A stretch of DNA of 64,000 nt from Prauserella endophytica (GCF_005146945.1 NZ_SWMS01000001.1:620001-684000), one strand, 5' to 3'; positions 53,968 to 62,808 are shown, counted from the stretch's first letter. The notes: generated from the sequence alone by a model not told the origin. Made by a program: numbers and translations.

Positions 53968-55019
53968 GCCCCGTGATCACCGGCCGCGTCGTGCGGACCC
54001 GGCGCGAGACGCTGTCGGTGCGCGTGGATGCCAGGACCTTCACCGTCTGCGTCGTGACGGTGCTCGCCCTGCTCGCCGTGATGACGGCGACGCTGACGAC
54101 CGGCGAGTACCCGCTTTCGGTCGGCGAGGTGCTCGGCGCCGTCACGGGCACCGGCGAGGGCGCGGCCGACTTCATCGTGAACACCCTGCGCATGCCGAGG
54201 CTGCTGACCGCGCTGCTCGTCGGCGCGGCCCTCGCGGCGAGCGGGGCGATCCTGCAGGGGCTCACCCGCAACTCGCTCGGCAGCCCCGACATCATCGGTT
54301 TCAACAACGGTGCCGCCACCGGCGCGCTGGTCGTGATCATCGTCGTCGGCGGCAGCATGTACCAGGTCGCGATCGGCGCACTGCTCGGCGCCGTGATCAC
54401 CGCGCTGCTGATCTACCTGTTCTCGTTCACCCGTGGCGTGCAGGGGTTCCGGTTCGTCCTCATCGGAATCGGCCTCAACGCGCTCGCGCTGGCGGTGAAC
54501 TCCTACCTCATCACGCGCGCGAACCTCTACGACGCGCTCTCGGCGCAGGCGTGGCTGCTCGGCAGTGTCAACGGGCGCGGGTGGGAACACGTCACCGCCG
54601 CGGCGCTCGCGCTCGCCGTGCTGCTGCCGCTCGCGCTGTACTACTCGCGGGCGCTCGCGATGATGGAGCTCGGGGACGACTCGGCGAAGGCGCTCGGCGT
54701 CGGTGTGCAGCGCAGCCGGGCCGTCCTGATCGTGACGAGCGTGCTGCTCGCCGCGTTCGCGACGGCGGCGGCCGGGCCCATCGCGTTCGTCGCGCTCGCG
54801 GCACCGCAGCTCGCCCGCAGGCTCACGCGCTCGTCGTCACCGGGGCTGGTCTCCTCGGCGCTCATGGGCGCGCTGCTGCTGGCAGCGGGCGACCTGCTCA
54901 TCCAACGGGTGTTTCCCACAGCGCAGCTCCCGGTCGGCACGGCGACCGGTTGTCTCGGCGGGCTGTACTTGATCTGGTTGTTGGCGTCGGAATGGCGCGG
55001 GAAGGCTAGGTACGCATGA
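53964..55019 (+). CDS. FecCD-type ferric siderophore permease, second subunit
   Basis: This permease of about 351 residues has the FecCD motifs RMPRLLTALLVGAALAASGAILQGL (key RMPRLLTALLVG and GLTRNSLGSPDIIGF) and AGPIAFVALAAPQLARRL. It is the partner of the permease encoded just upstream. GTG at 53964 and ATG of the ATPase at 55016 both overlap neighbouring genes by 4 bp, giving one coupled operon. Confidence 0.92.
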   Translation: MSPVITGRVVRTRRETLSVRVDARTFTVCVVTVLALLAVMTATLTTGEYPLSVGEVLGAVTGTGEGAADFIVNTLRMPRLLTALLVGAALAASGAILQGLTRNSLGSPDIIGFNNGAATGALVVIIVVGGSMYQVAIGALLGAVITALLIYLFSFTRGVQGFRFVLIGIGLNALALAVNSYLITRANLYDALSAQAWLLGSVNGRGWEHVTAAALALAVLLPLALYYSRALAMMELGDDSAKALGVGVQRSRAVLIVTSVLLAAFATAAAGPIAFVALAAPQLARRLTRSSSPGLVSSALMGALLLAAGDLLIQRVFPTAQLPVGTATGCLGGLYLIWLLASEWRGKARYA

Positions 55020-55852
55020 CCCGGTTGTACGCCGAAGACCTGACGCTCGCTTACGAGCAGGCCGTCGTGGCGACCGACCTGTCGGTCGAGATCCCCGACG
55101 GCTCGTTCACGGTCATCATCGGCCCCAACGCGTGTGGCAAGTCGACCCTGCTCAAGGCGCTCGCCAGGATGCTCAAGCCCAAGACCGGCGGTGTGCATCT
55201 CGACGGCAAGCTCATCTCCTCCTACCGCTCTCGCGAGGTCGCGCGGCGCCTCGGGTTGCTGCCGCAGACGTCGATCGCGCCGAGTGGCATCACGGTCGGC
55301 GACCTCGTGGCCCGCGGGCGCTATCCGCACCAGAAGCTGTTGAAACAGTGGTCGTCCGAGGACGAGGCCGTGGTCACCGAGTCGATGAAGCTGACGGGCG
55401 TGCTCGAGCTGTCCGGCAGGCTCGTCGACGAGCTGTCGGGCGGTCAGCGGCAGCGCGTGTGGCTGGCCATGGTGCTCGCGCAGCAGACCTCGATCCTGCT
55501 GCTCGACGAGCCGACGACGTTCCTCGACATCGCCCACCAGGTCGAGGTGCTCGACCTATGCGCCGACCTGCACGAGGACAAGCGGCACACGCTCGTCGCC
55601 GTGCTGCACGACCTCAACCAGGCGTGCCGCTACGGCACGCACCTGATCGTCATGCGGCCAGGCGGCGAGATCGCCGCGCAGGGCAACCCCTCGGAGATCA
55701 TCACCGCCGAGCTGGTGGAGGACGTCTTCGGCCTGCCCTGCCGCGTCATCGACGACCCGGAGACCGGTACCCCGCTGATCGTGCCCAACGCGCGGAAGAA
55801 GCGGTCAGAGGACCACGGTCCGGTTGCCGTGCACGAGCACGCGACCCTCTAG
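55016..55852 (+). CDS. Ferric siderophore ABC transporter ATP-binding protein
   Basis: This 278-residue FepC-type ATPase has Walker A GPNACGKST, signature LSGGQRQRVW, Walker B ILLLDEPTTFLD and the switch region AVLHDLNQACRYG. It powers the FecCD permease pair and completes the uptake system with the lipoprotein at 33655. The 3' end overlaps the convergent purU gene by 48 bp. Confidence 0.93.
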   Translation: MTRLYAEDLTLAYEQAVVATDLSVEIPDGSFTVIIGPNACGKSTLLKALARMLKPKTGGVHLDGKLISSYRSREVARRLGLLPQTSIAPSGITVGDLVARGRYPHQKLLKQWSSEDEAVVTESMKLTGVLELSGRLVDELSGGQRQRVWLAMVLAQQTSILLLDEPTTFLDIAHQVEVLDLCADLHEDKRHTLVAVLHDLNQACRYGTHLIVMRPGGEIAAQGNPSEIITAELVEDVFGLPCRVIDDPETGTPLIVPNARKKRSEDHGPVAVHEHATL

Positions 55853-56665
55853 GTGCCAGCGCAGGCCGCGCGCGAGGGTCACCTTCTCGATGTCGCGGCC
55901 CTTGCGCACCATGTCGGCCACGGAGTCGCCGTGGTCGACGCGGATCACGTCCTGCTCGATGATCGGCCCAGCGTCCAGGTCCGCGGTCACGTAGTGGCAC
56001 GTCGCGCCCACCAGCTTCACGCCCCGCTGGTATGCCTGGTGGTACGGGCGCGCGCCGATGAACGAGGGCAGGAAGCTGTGGTGGATGTTGATCGCCCTGC
56101 CCGCCCACGCCTCGCACAGCTCCGGCGGCAGGATCTGCATGAACCGCGCGAGCACCACCGCGTGCGGGTCGTGCTCGTCGACGAGCTTGGCCACCTCCGC
56201 GAAGGCCGACGCCTTGTCCTCGGCGAACGACACGTGGTGGAACGGGATGCCGTGTGCCCTGGTGATGTCGGCGAGCACCTCGTGGTTGCCGATCACCGCG
56301 CGCACGTCCACGTCCAGCTCGCCGGAGGCGACGCGGCCGAGCAGGTCGTAGAGGCAGTGCCCCTCCTTCGACACCAGCACCACGATCCGGCGGCGCTCCC
56401 CGGTGTCGTCCACGCGCCAGTCGGACTCCGCTCCCAGCGAGCGCGCGACGCCGGCGAACCGGGCGCGCAGCTCGTCGACGTCGAACGGCAGCGAGTCGGC
56501 CCGCACGACCTGGCGGGTGAAGAACCAGCCCGTGTCCGGGTCGGTGTGGTAGGCGGCCTCGACGATCCAACCGCCTGCCTCGGCGAGGAACGACGAGATG
56601 CGGGCGACGATCCCCGTGCGGTCGGGGCAGCCGAAGGTGATCACATACTGGCGGGAGTCAGGCAC
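55805..56665 (-). CDS. purU: Formyltetrahydrofolate deformylase PurU
   Basis: This 286-residue protein has an N-terminal ACT domain (YVITFGCPDRTGIVARISSFLAEAGG; key FGCPDRTGIVARIS) and a C-terminal formyltransferase fold with INIHHSFLPSF and ADLDAGPIIEQD, the Asn/His/Asp catalytic set. PurU hydrolyses 10-formyl-THF to formate and THF. The formyl pool it controls is the donor for the siderophore formyltransferase, but a regulatory link is only inference. GTG at 56665 gives the expected length. It is the last gene of a minus-strand operon. Confidence 0.9.
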   Translation of the reverse strand: MPDSRQYVITFGCPDRTGIVARISSFLAEAGGWIVEAAYHTDPDTGWFFTRQVVRADSLPFDVDELRARFAGVARSLGAESDWRVDDTGERRRIVVLVSKEGHCLYDLLGRVASGELDVDVRAVIGNHEVLADITRAHGIPFHHVSFAEDKASAFAEVAKLVDEHDPHAVVLARFMQILPPELCEAWAGRAINIHHSFLPSFIGARPYHQAYQRGVKLVGATCHYVTADLDAGPIIEQDVIRVDHGDSVADMVRKGRDIEKVTLARGLRWHLEGRVLVHGNRTVVL

Positions 56666-56690
56666 GGCTTCCCATTGTCGCCCCTCGCCC

Positions 56691-57416
56691 TCACGGCGGC
56701 GTGAGCGGCTCCAGTAGAGCGGTCTCGCCGGTGACCTTCGCCGCACTCGGCCTGCGCCACAGTGCCCGGTACACCTCGTCGGCGGTGCCCTCGACCGTCA
56801 GGGCGGGCTCGAACGGCTGCTCGGCACCAGCGCTGTACTGCGGCGCCTCGCCGGGCGCCAGCCGGACCGACCACAGCCTGCCCGCGTCCTCGGCGTGCAC
56901 CAGCACCGAGCCCTTGGCGGTGAACTCGCTCCAGTCTGCCCGTCGGTACACGAGCATGGTCAGCAGCTCGTCAACGCCGTCGGCGGCGAACCCGGGCGGG
57001 AACGGCACCGTCTGCCTGCCGAGTGCCAGCTCGGCGTCCACGCGGTGCATCGCGGCCTCGTGGGCCTGCCGCCGTGCCCACGACGCCACCACCGGGTCGT
57101 AGGAGGGGAACGGCTGCCACGCGGGGGTGTCCGCGGGCGTGTCGAACGCGGCCCTCAGCTCGGCTCGCCGCTCGTCCCACCAGTCCAGCAGCGGCTCCCA
57201 CCCGTCGGGCGGGGTCCCGGCGCGGACGTGCTCACCGCTCGGATCCGCCATCGCGGCGACCACCCAGGAATGCACCCTGGCGATGTGTCGCACCAGCCGC
57301 CTCACCGTCCACTTCGGACAGGACGGCACCGGGGCTTCCGGTCCGGCCTCGACCGCGGCGGCCCGCAGGCCGTCGCTGTGGGTCTCGATCGCCGCGAGGT
57401 ACTCCGCGTACTCCAC
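56691..57416 (-). CDS. Maleylpyruvate isomerase-family mycothiol-dependent protein
   Basis: This 241-residue protein has a DinB-like four-helix N-terminal domain with SCPKWTVRRLVRHIARVHSW and RRQAHEAAMHRVDAELALG, supplying the metal-binding histidines, and a C-terminal SCP2-like domain (FEPALTVEGTADEVYRALW). Such proteins use mycothiol as thiol cofactor; the actual substrate is unknown. GTG at 57416 lies inside the end of the DedA frame. purU follows 25 bp downstream. Confidence 0.8.
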   Translation of the reverse strand: MEYAEYLAAIETHSDGLRAAAVEAGPEAPVPSCPKWTVRRLVRHIARVHSWVVAAMADPSGEHVRAGTPPDGWEPLLDWWDERRAELRAAFDTPADTPAWQPFPSYDPVVASWARRQAHEAAMHRVDAELALGRQTVPFPPGFAADGVDELLTMLVYRRADWSEFTAKGSVLVHAEDAGRLWSVRLAPGEAPQYSAGAEQPFEPALTVEGTADEVYRALWRRPSAAKVTGETALLEPLTPP

Positions 57417-58017
57417 GGCGAGAGACTAGCCGTCGCCCGAGCTCGACGCACCCGACCGCGAGCAGTCCGATGCCGAAGGCGAACAGCAGGCCCTTCACCG
57501 GCTCGTCCGCGAACCGCGCGGAGCCGAGGTAGCCGACCAGCACGCTGTAGACCGCCCACACCGTGACGCCGATGGCGTCGAGCACCGCGAAGCGGCCGAG
57601 CGGGTAGCGCAGGCTGCCCGTGGCCAGCGCGGAGGCGACCCGGCCGCCCGGCAGGTAGCGCCCCGCGACGATGAGTACCGTGCCGTGGCGGTGCACCTTC
57701 TCCTTCGCCCACTCGTAGCGCCGTCGCCCCTGCTCGTTGCGTTGCAGCCGGCGCAGCGTCCCCGGTCCCGCGCGCCGGGCGATGCCGTGGCCGAGCAGGT
57801 CGCCCGCCCACGCTCCCGTCGCGGCGACCACGGTGAGCACGGCAAGCCCGGGAAGGTCGGGGCCCAGCAGCACCGCGACCGTCATCACCGTGGTCTCGCT
57901 CGGCATGAACGGCAGGAGCGCGTCCAGCCCGGCCACCACGAAGATGATCAGCCAGAGCCACGGCGAGTCGAGCTGCGCCTGCAGCATCGCCGTGAGGCGG
58001 TCGAGCAGCTCAAACAT
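57232..58017 (-). CDS. DedA-family membrane protein with a long 3' overlap
   Basis: Residues 1-200 are a normal DedA/SNARE-associated protein: PFMPSETTVMTVAVLLG, GAWAGDLLGHGIARRAG, GRYLPGGRVASALATGSLRYPLGRFAVLDAIG (key GRYLPGGR) and several membrane helices. DedA proteins help maintain membrane lipid distribution or proton-motive force. The remaining ~60 residues are Arg/Gly-rich and overlap the next gene by 185 bp, so the true stop may have been lost or a frameshift exists near 57420. The start overlaps the plsC stop by 8 bp. Confidence 0.75.
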   Translation of the reverse strand: MFELLDRLTAMLQAQLDSPWLWLIIFVVAGLDALLPFMPSETTVMTVAVLLGPDLPGLAVLTVVAATGAWAGDLLGHGIARRAGPGTLRRLQRNEQGRRRYEWAKEKVHRHGTVLIVAGRYLPGGRVASALATGSLRYPLGRFAVLDAIGVTVWAVYSVLVGYLGSARFADEPVKGLLFAFGIGLLAVGCVELGRRLVSRRGVRGVPRGDRDPQRRPAGRRGRGRTGSPGAVLSEVDGEAAGATHRQGAFLGGRRDGGSER

Positions 58018-58765
58018 GGGCGGGCTCCGCGGCGAGCACCGCCCGCCGCGCCCGCGCCGCGAGTTCCCGCCGGTCGCCCTCAGGAGCCAGCGCGGGATGT
58101 GCCCGCACCCGCAGGGTCAACTCGCTCGCCTTCACGACCCGGCCGATGGAGCGGGCGAGCGTGTCGTCGCCAACGAACGCCGCGACCGTGCTGGGCTCCC
58201 CACCCTGGAGGTAGGTCAGCGTCACCGGCCGCACGGGCGCGCCCGCGTCGAGTGCGGCCTGGAACACCGCACGCCGGAACGGCCCGCCCGGCTCGGAGCA
58301 GTACGTGGTGGCCTCGGGGAACACCGCCACCGAGCGGCCCTCCCGCAGCCGCGCCGCCACGGCGTCGACGCTCTCCGGCAAGCCGCGCAGGGCCCAGCGA
58401 TCCACGAACAGCGTGTCCAGGCGACGGGCCAGCCCGCCGACCAACGGCCAGTCCGCCACCTCGCGCTTGGCGAGAAAGGCGGCGGGCTCGACGGCCAGCA
58501 GGCCCACGATGTCGAGCCACGACACGTGGTTGGCGACGATCAGCGTGCCGACGGGGCCGGGAACGTGCAGCGGCCCTTCGTCGGCGTCGAGCGTGACGTC
58601 GAGCGCGTTCAGCACCGCTCTGGCCCGTCCGCGGAGTTCCCCGCCCCTCGCCAGCGAGGCCGCCAGCGCCACACTCCTGCCCACGGCTTCCATCGTGGTC
58701 ACCGGCGGACGTTGGTGGGTGACGCAGTGTGGAGAGCATGGTGAATTCGCGCGCCACGGGTTCAC
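58010..58765 (-). CDS. PlsC-type 1-acyltransferase (OlsA-like)
   Basis: This 251-residue acyltransferase has the NHVSWLD (HX4D) motif, DTLFVDRW and FPEATTY (the FPEG-like block), typical of lysophospholipid acyltransferases. GTG at 58765 overlaps the stop of the OlsB-like gene (GTGA) and gives an N-terminus NPWRANSPCSPHC of the kind common in actinobacterial members; an ATG at 58693 is an alternative. Paired with the OlsB-like enzyme it is expected to acylate lyso-ornithine lipid (OlsA role). Confidence 0.85.
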   Translation of the reverse strand: MNPWRANSPCSPHCVTHQRPPVTTMEAVGRSVALAASLARGGELRGRARAVLNALDVTLDADEGPLHVPGPVGTLIVANHVSWLDIVGLLAVEPAAFLAKREVADWPLVGGLARRLDTLFVDRWALRGLPESVDAVAARLREGRSVAVFPEATTYCSEPGGPFRRAVFQAALDAGAPVRPVTLTYLQGGEPSTVAAFVGDDTLARSIGRVVKASELTLRVRAHPALAPEGDRRELAARARRAVLAAEPAHV

Positions 58766-59493
58766 CGGCCGTCTCCCAGGAAGTAACGCAGGTAGCGCTC
58801 GTCCACCCGGTCCAGCGGCAGCAGCACGAAGAAGTCGGCGACCCCGAACTCCGGGTCGTGGGCGGGCGGCCCGCACACCCACGCCCCGAGCCGCAGGTAG
58901 CCGCGCAGCAGTGGCGGCAGCAGGGCGTAGGTCGGCCGGTCGACGCCTTCGGCGGGCGTCCACGGCCGGTGCGGCTGCACGCGGTACTCGGCGGGCGCGG
59001 CGTGCCTTTCCTCGGCGATTCGCCAGGTCGCCGACGCGGCGCGGCCGCCGTCGGCGAGCGGCACCGACGCGCAGCCCGCGAGGTAACGGTGCCCCGACAG
59101 CAGCGTGTACCGCGCGAGCGCCGACCACATCAGGTTGATCACTGCTCCGCCGCGGTGGTCGGGGTGCACGCACGAGCGCCCCGCCTCGACCAGCGAGCCA
59201 CGCAGCGGGTCGAGGTTCCCGACGTCGAACTCGCCGGCCGAGTAGAGCCGGTCGGTGCGTCCGGGCGGCAGCAGCCGGTAGGTGCCCACGACCTCGCCGG
59301 TCGGCTCGTGCTCGACGATCAGGTGGTCGCAGACGTCGTCGAAGGAGTCGGTGTCGAGCCCGCACGGCAGCGTCGCTCCCAGCTCACCGCCGAACACGGT
59401 GGTGCGCAGGCGCTGCGCGGCACGGATCTGCTCCGGCGTGTGCGCGATCGAGGCCGCGTAGGCCGTTCTCGGTACCGTGGAGAGCGAGGGCAT
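58762..59493 (-). CDS. OlsB-like N-acyltransferase (Acetyltransf_5/GNAT fold)
   Basis: This 243-residue protein has the OlsB-type motifs: QRLRTTVFGGELGATLPCGLDTDSFDDVCDHLIV near the start (key GLDTDSFDDVCDHLIV), YSAGEFDVGNLDPLRG and EAGRSCVHPDHRGGAVINLMW. OlsB adds a 3-hydroxyacyl group to the alpha-amino group of ornithine to make lyso-ornithine lipid. ATG at 59493 has GGAGA five bases upstream. It is the first gene of the operon with plsC, dedA and others. Confidence 0.82.
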   Translation of the reverse strand: MPSLSTVPRTAYAASIAHTPEQIRAAQRLRTTVFGGELGATLPCGLDTDSFDDVCDHLIVEHEPTGEVVGTYRLLPPGRTDRLYSAGEFDVGNLDPLRGSLVEAGRSCVHPDHRGGAVINLMWSALARYTLLSGHRYLAGCASVPLADGGRAASATWRIAEERHAAPAEYRVQPHRPWTPAEGVDRPTYALLPPLLRGYLRLGAWVCGPPAHDPEFGVADFFVLLPLDRVDERYLRYFLGDGR

Positions 59494-59570
59494 GGGTGTC
59501 TCCGTTCGTCGCGAAGGGACCCCGTTCGGCGCGTGGACAGCGCTCAGCCGCACGGGGTGCTCATGTCTTC

Positions 59571-59602
59571 GGGGGTCGCCGAGTGGCCGCTCGGCGACCC
59601 CC
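59571..59602 (-). terminator. 13-bp perfect stem-loop between methyltransferase and OlsB-like gene
   Basis: GGGGGTCGCCGAG (59571-59583) pairs with CTCGGCGACCCCC (59590-59602) over a 6-nt loop. It lies between two minus-strand genes and probably terminates the upstream methyltransferase transcript, although it lacks a T-run. A smaller stem CCTGAGA/TCTCAGG (59647-59664) lies nearby. Confidence 0.5.
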
Positions 59603-59682
59603 TCCAGGTGATCGAGACTGGCACCCGTGATCGCGGGTGAACAGAGCCTGAGAGCAATCTCAGGGACAACTCAGGGCAGCCC

Positions 59683-60507
59683 CTACCTGCTGGCCCTACC
59701 TACTTCCGTGTGGCCGCCCGGTGCGACGGAAGACCAGGGCACGGTCAGCTCGCCGAGCCGCCAGCGGTCCCGGCGGCCGAGCACGGGCCAGCCGCGTTCC
59801 CGCAGCAGCCGCACCGACTCGGTCCAGCGCGCCCGCGCGCCGAACGCGCCGAAGGGTGCCGCGGTGTCCCAGCAGGCGTCCAGTGTGGACAGGAAGTCGT
59901 GCACGCGCTCACCGGGCACGTTCCGGTGGATGAGCGCCTTCGGGAGCCGCTCGGCCACAGTGGACGGTCGGTCGAGCGTGTCCACCTTGCAGGACAACGT
60001 CAGCGAGCGCGGCCCCTCGTGCGAGACGCTGACCCAGGAGCACAACCTGCCCACCTCGTCGCACGTGCCCTCCACGAGCAGCCCGCCGGGGGCGATGCCG
60101 GTGAGCATGGCCTCCCACGACGGCGCCACATCGTGCTCGGCGTACTGGCGCAGCACGTTGAACGCGCGGACGAGCACCGGCCGCGTGCCGGCCAGCTCGA
60201 AACCACCCCGGCGGAAGTCCAGCCGGGGCGGATCGGCCGCGTGCACGGCGGCGGCGACGCGTTCGGGATCCAGCTCCAGCCCCAGCACCCGCACGCCGGG
60301 GAACGCGGCGCCGAGCCGCTTGGCGAGCTCCACCGTGGTCACCGGCGAGGCTCCGTAACCGAGATCGACCACCAACGGCGCGGCAGCACCCGCCAGCGCC
60401 CGCGCGACTCCCGCGTCGGCGGTGAGCCAGCGGTCGATCCTGCGAAGTCGGTTGGGGTTGGTGGTGCCGCGCGTCGGTGCGCCGATCAGCGTTCGCGCGC
60501 GAGCCAC
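59683..60507 (-). CDS. SAM-dependent methyltransferase-like protein of unknown substrate
   Basis: This 274-residue protein has a Rossmann-type SAM site VVDLGYGASPVTTVELAKRL (the GxG loop) and VLGLELDPERV, followed by a unique C-terminal domain. GTG at 60507 overlaps the DUF2505 gene by 22 bp. The substrate is not apparent; a lipid or small molecule is possible. It is upstream of the OlsB-like operon but separated from it by a strong hairpin. Confidence 0.7.
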   Translation of the reverse strand: MARARTLIGAPTRGTTNPNRLRRIDRWLTADAGVARALAGAAAPLVVDLGYGASPVTTVELAKRLGAAFPGVRVLGLELDPERVAAAVHAADPPRLDFRRGGFELAGTRPVLVRAFNVLRQYAEHDVAPSWEAMLTGIAPGGLLVEGTCDEVGRLCSWVSVSHEGPRSLTLSCKVDTLDRPSTVAERLPKALIHRNVPGERVHDFLSTLDACWDTAAPFGAFGARARWTESVRLLRERGWPVLGRRDRWRLGELTVPWSSVAPGGHTEVGRASR

Positions 60508-60989
60508 TTCGCCGTGAACTTGGCCTCACTGTCGAGCAGGCTCGTCACCTGCTCGGCGATGAAGCCCTCGAGCTTGCCCCCGACGAAGGGGATGCGGACC
60601 TTGACCTCGCCGGTGGTGCGCTGCGCGCTGCCGCCATCGCCGTCGGCGGTCAGCTCGGTGCGCGCGGTGATCTCCCCGGGGATCCCGCTGACGTGGGCCT
60701 TGATCGTGCCGGTGTAGTGCTCGCCCGAGCCCGACCACGTGTGCTCGCGCTGCACGACGAGGTCGCCCTTGTGGATCGTGCGCACGGCCTGCGGCAGCTT
60801 CTCGGCGGGGACGCCCTGCAGCAGGGTGTACCGGACACCGTCGCCGGTCACGGTGTGATCCTTCAGCGTGGCGTTCTTGCCGCCGATCTCCGCGAGGCGG
60901 GCGCGCAGAGCGTCCTCACCGGACTGAGCGGCAAGCACGTCGGCGACGCCGTGCGGGAACGTCGCGCGGTGCTCGATACGGGAGGCCAT
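60486..60989 (-). CDS. DUF2505-family protein (SRPBCC-like)
   Basis: This 167-residue protein starts MASRIEHRATFPHGVADV and ends in a long helix, consistent with a START/SRPBCC-like DUF2505 fold found mainly in actinobacteria. The frame is open farther upstream to 61241, but that part lies inside murB on the other strand. ATG at 60989 is divergent from murB with its start only 26 bp away. The function is unknown. Confidence 0.75.
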   Translation of the reverse strand: MASRIEHRATFPHGVADVLAAQSGEDALRARLAEIGGKNATLKDHTVTGDGVRYTLLQGVPAEKLPQAVRTIHKGDLVVQREHTWSGSGEHYTGTIKAHVSGIPGEITARTELTADGDGGSAQRTTGEVKVRIPFVGGKLEGFIAEQVTSLLDSEAKFTAKWLARER

Positions 60990-61000
60990 GGCAGGGACAG

Positions 61001-61006
61001 TACCGT
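61001..61006 (+). promoter_or_regulatory. -10 box TACCGT for a leaderless murB transcript
   Basis: TACCGT, followed by TGC, lies eight bases before the murB GTG at 61015. The same TACCGTTG element precedes the YbaK gene (29006) and the XRE gene (27279), suggesting a common -10 type. No Shine-Dalgarno sequence precedes the murB GTG. Confidence 0.45.
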
Positions 61007-61014
61007 TGCGGGTT

Positions 61015-62064
61015 GTGAGTGCTGCTGAAACGGTCACCCAGGAGGCTTTGCGCGGGTACACGACGCTGCGGCTCGGTGGCCCAGCGCGGCGGTTCGTGGT
61101 CGCGACCACCGACGACGAGCTCGTGTCCACAGTGCGCGAACTGGACGCCGCCGGTGAGCCGCTGCTGCTGCTCGGCGGCGGGTCGAACCTGGTGATCGCC
61201 GACGAGGGCTTCGACGGCACCGTGGTGCGCATCGCCACCACCGGCTGGGACGGCGAGCGCGTGGCAGCGGGGCAGAACTGGGACGACTACGTCGCGGCCA
61301 CGGTCGCCGACGGCATAGGTGGGCTGGAGTGCCTCTCCGGCATCCCCGGCTCGGCGGGGGCGACGCCGATCCAGAACGTCGGCGCCTACGGCTGCGAGAT
61401 CAGCGAGGTGCTGCACTCGATCGACTTCTACGACCGGCGCACCGGCGAGGTCAGCACCATCCCGGCCGCCGAGCTGGGCTTCGCCTACCGCACCAGCGTG
61501 CTCAAGGGCACCGATGCCGGGATCGTCCTCGGCGTCCGGTTCGCCCTGCGTGCCGACGGCCTCTCGGCCCCGGTTCGCTACGCCGAGCTGGCCCGCACGC
61601 TCGGCGTCGACATCGGCGCGCGCGTGCCCGTCGAATCGGCCCGCGACGCCGTACTCGCGCTGCGCAGGGGCAAGGGCATGGTGCTCGACGCCGCCGACCA
61701 CGACACGTGGAGCGCGGGCTCGTTCTTCACCAACCCGATCGTCCCCGACGCCGACGTCTCCGCGGTGCTCGCGCGGATCGCCGAGGTCGTCGGCGCCGAC
61801 ACCGCCGTGCCGCAGTACCCCGCGCAGGGTGGGGTGAAGCTGTCGGCGGCGTGGCTCATCGAGCGGGCCGGCTTCGGCAAGGGGCACCAGGGCCCCGGCG
61901 GCAGGGTGTCGCTGTCGACGAAGCACACGCTCGCGCTCACCAACAGGGGCACCGCGAGCACCGGCGACCTGCTCACACTGGCACGCGAGGTCCGCGACGG
62001 AGTGCGTGACCGCTTCGGCGTGACCCTGCACCCGGAACCCCTGCTGATCAACTGCACGCTCTGA
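61015..62064 (+). CDS. murB: UDP-N-acetylenolpyruvoylglucosamine reductase MurB
   Basis: This 349-residue flavoprotein has YTTLRLGGPARRFV at the start, the FAD motif LLGGGSNLVIAD, ECLSGIPGSAGATPIQNVGAYG in parts (GIPGSAG, IQNVGAYG), the catalytic Ser in AGSFFTNP, and the Glu in HPEPLLI near the C-terminus. MurB reduces the enolpyruvyl ether to UDP-N-acetylmuramate in peptidoglycan synthesis. GTG at 61015 fits the leaderless promoter; an ATG at 60988 is an alternative. Confidence 0.95.
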   Translation: MSAAETVTQEALRGYTTLRLGGPARRFVVATTDDELVSTVRELDAAGEPLLLLGGGSNLVIADEGFDGTVVRIATTGWDGERVAAGQNWDDYVAATVADGIGGLECLSGIPGSAGATPIQNVGAYGCEISEVLHSIDFYDRRTGEVSTIPAAELGFAYRTSVLKGTDAGIVLGVRFALRADGLSAPVRYAELARTLGVDIGARVPVESARDAVLALRRGKGMVLDAADHDTWSAGSFFTNPIVPDADVSAVLARIAEVVGADTAVPQYPAQGGVKLSAAWLIERAGFGKGHQGPGGRVSLSTKHTLALTNRGTASTGDLLTLAREVRDGVRDRFGVTLHPEPLLINCTL

Positions 62065-62076
62065 GCCCGGAGCGGC

Positions 62077-62808
62077 TCAGGTGCGGTGGAAGCGGGAGCC
62101 GTCGAGCTGGGCCCTCGGCTTGATGACGATCTGGTCGAGGTTGACGTGCGAGGGCCGGGTCGCGGCGAAGGCGATCACGTCGGCCACGTCCTCCGCGGTC
62201 AGCGGCTGCAGACCCTGGTAGACCTTCCCGGCCCGCTCGGCGTCGCCGTCGAAGCGGTTGAGCGAGAAGTCCGTTTCCACCATGCCGGGCACGATCTCGG
62301 TGATCCGGACCGGCTCGCCGAAGTGCTCGGAGCGCAGCGTCCGGTGCAGCGCCGACTGCGCGTGCTTGGCCGAGGTGTAGCCAGCGCCGCCGTCGTAGAC
62401 CTCGTGCCCGGCGACCGAGGTCACCGTGAGCACGTGCCCGTCGCCGGAGGCCACCAGTTTCGGCAGCAGCGCCTTCGTCAGGCGCAGAGTGCCGAGCACG
62501 TTGGTCTCCCACATCCAGCGCCAGTGCTCCTCGTCGGCGGCTTCGACGCGTTCGAGCCCACGCGCGCCACCGGCGTTGTTGACGAGCACGTGGCACTCTG
62601 GGATCTGGGCGACGAACGAGGCAACGGACTCCGCGTCTGTGACGTCCAGTTGATGTGCGGTCCCGGAGAGTTCCGCGGCCAGCGACCGCAGCCGGTCGAG
62701 CCGCCGCGCGCCAAGTACGACGTGGAAACCGGCCTTGGCCAGTGCCCTTGCGGTCGCCGCGCCAATGCCGGCGCTGGCTCCGGTGATGACAGCGGTTCGC
62801 GTGCTCAT
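62077..62808 (-). CDS. Short-chain dehydrogenase/reductase (YdfG-like)
   Basis: This 243-residue SDR has the cofactor motif TGASAGIGAATARAL, NNAGGARGLE and the catalytic Ser/Tyr/Lys set (SVAGHEVYDGGAGYTSAKHA in parts: the YTSAK motif). It resembles NADP-dependent 3-hydroxy-acid dehydrogenases. ATG at 62808 is chosen; a start at 62817 is also possible. It converges with murB with a 12-bp gap. The substrate is not known. Confidence 0.85.
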   Translation of the reverse strand: MSTRTAVITGASAGIGAATARALAKAGFHVVLGARRLDRLRSLAAELSGTAHQLDVTDAESVASFVAQIPECHVLVNNAGGARGLERVEAADEEHWRWMWETNVLGTLRLTKALLPKLVASGDGHVLTVTSVAGHEVYDGGAGYTSAKHAQSALHRTLRSEHFGEPVRITEIVPGMVETDFSLNRFDGDAERAGKVYQGLQPLTAEDVADVIAFAATRPSHVNLDQIVIKPRAQLDGSRFHRT

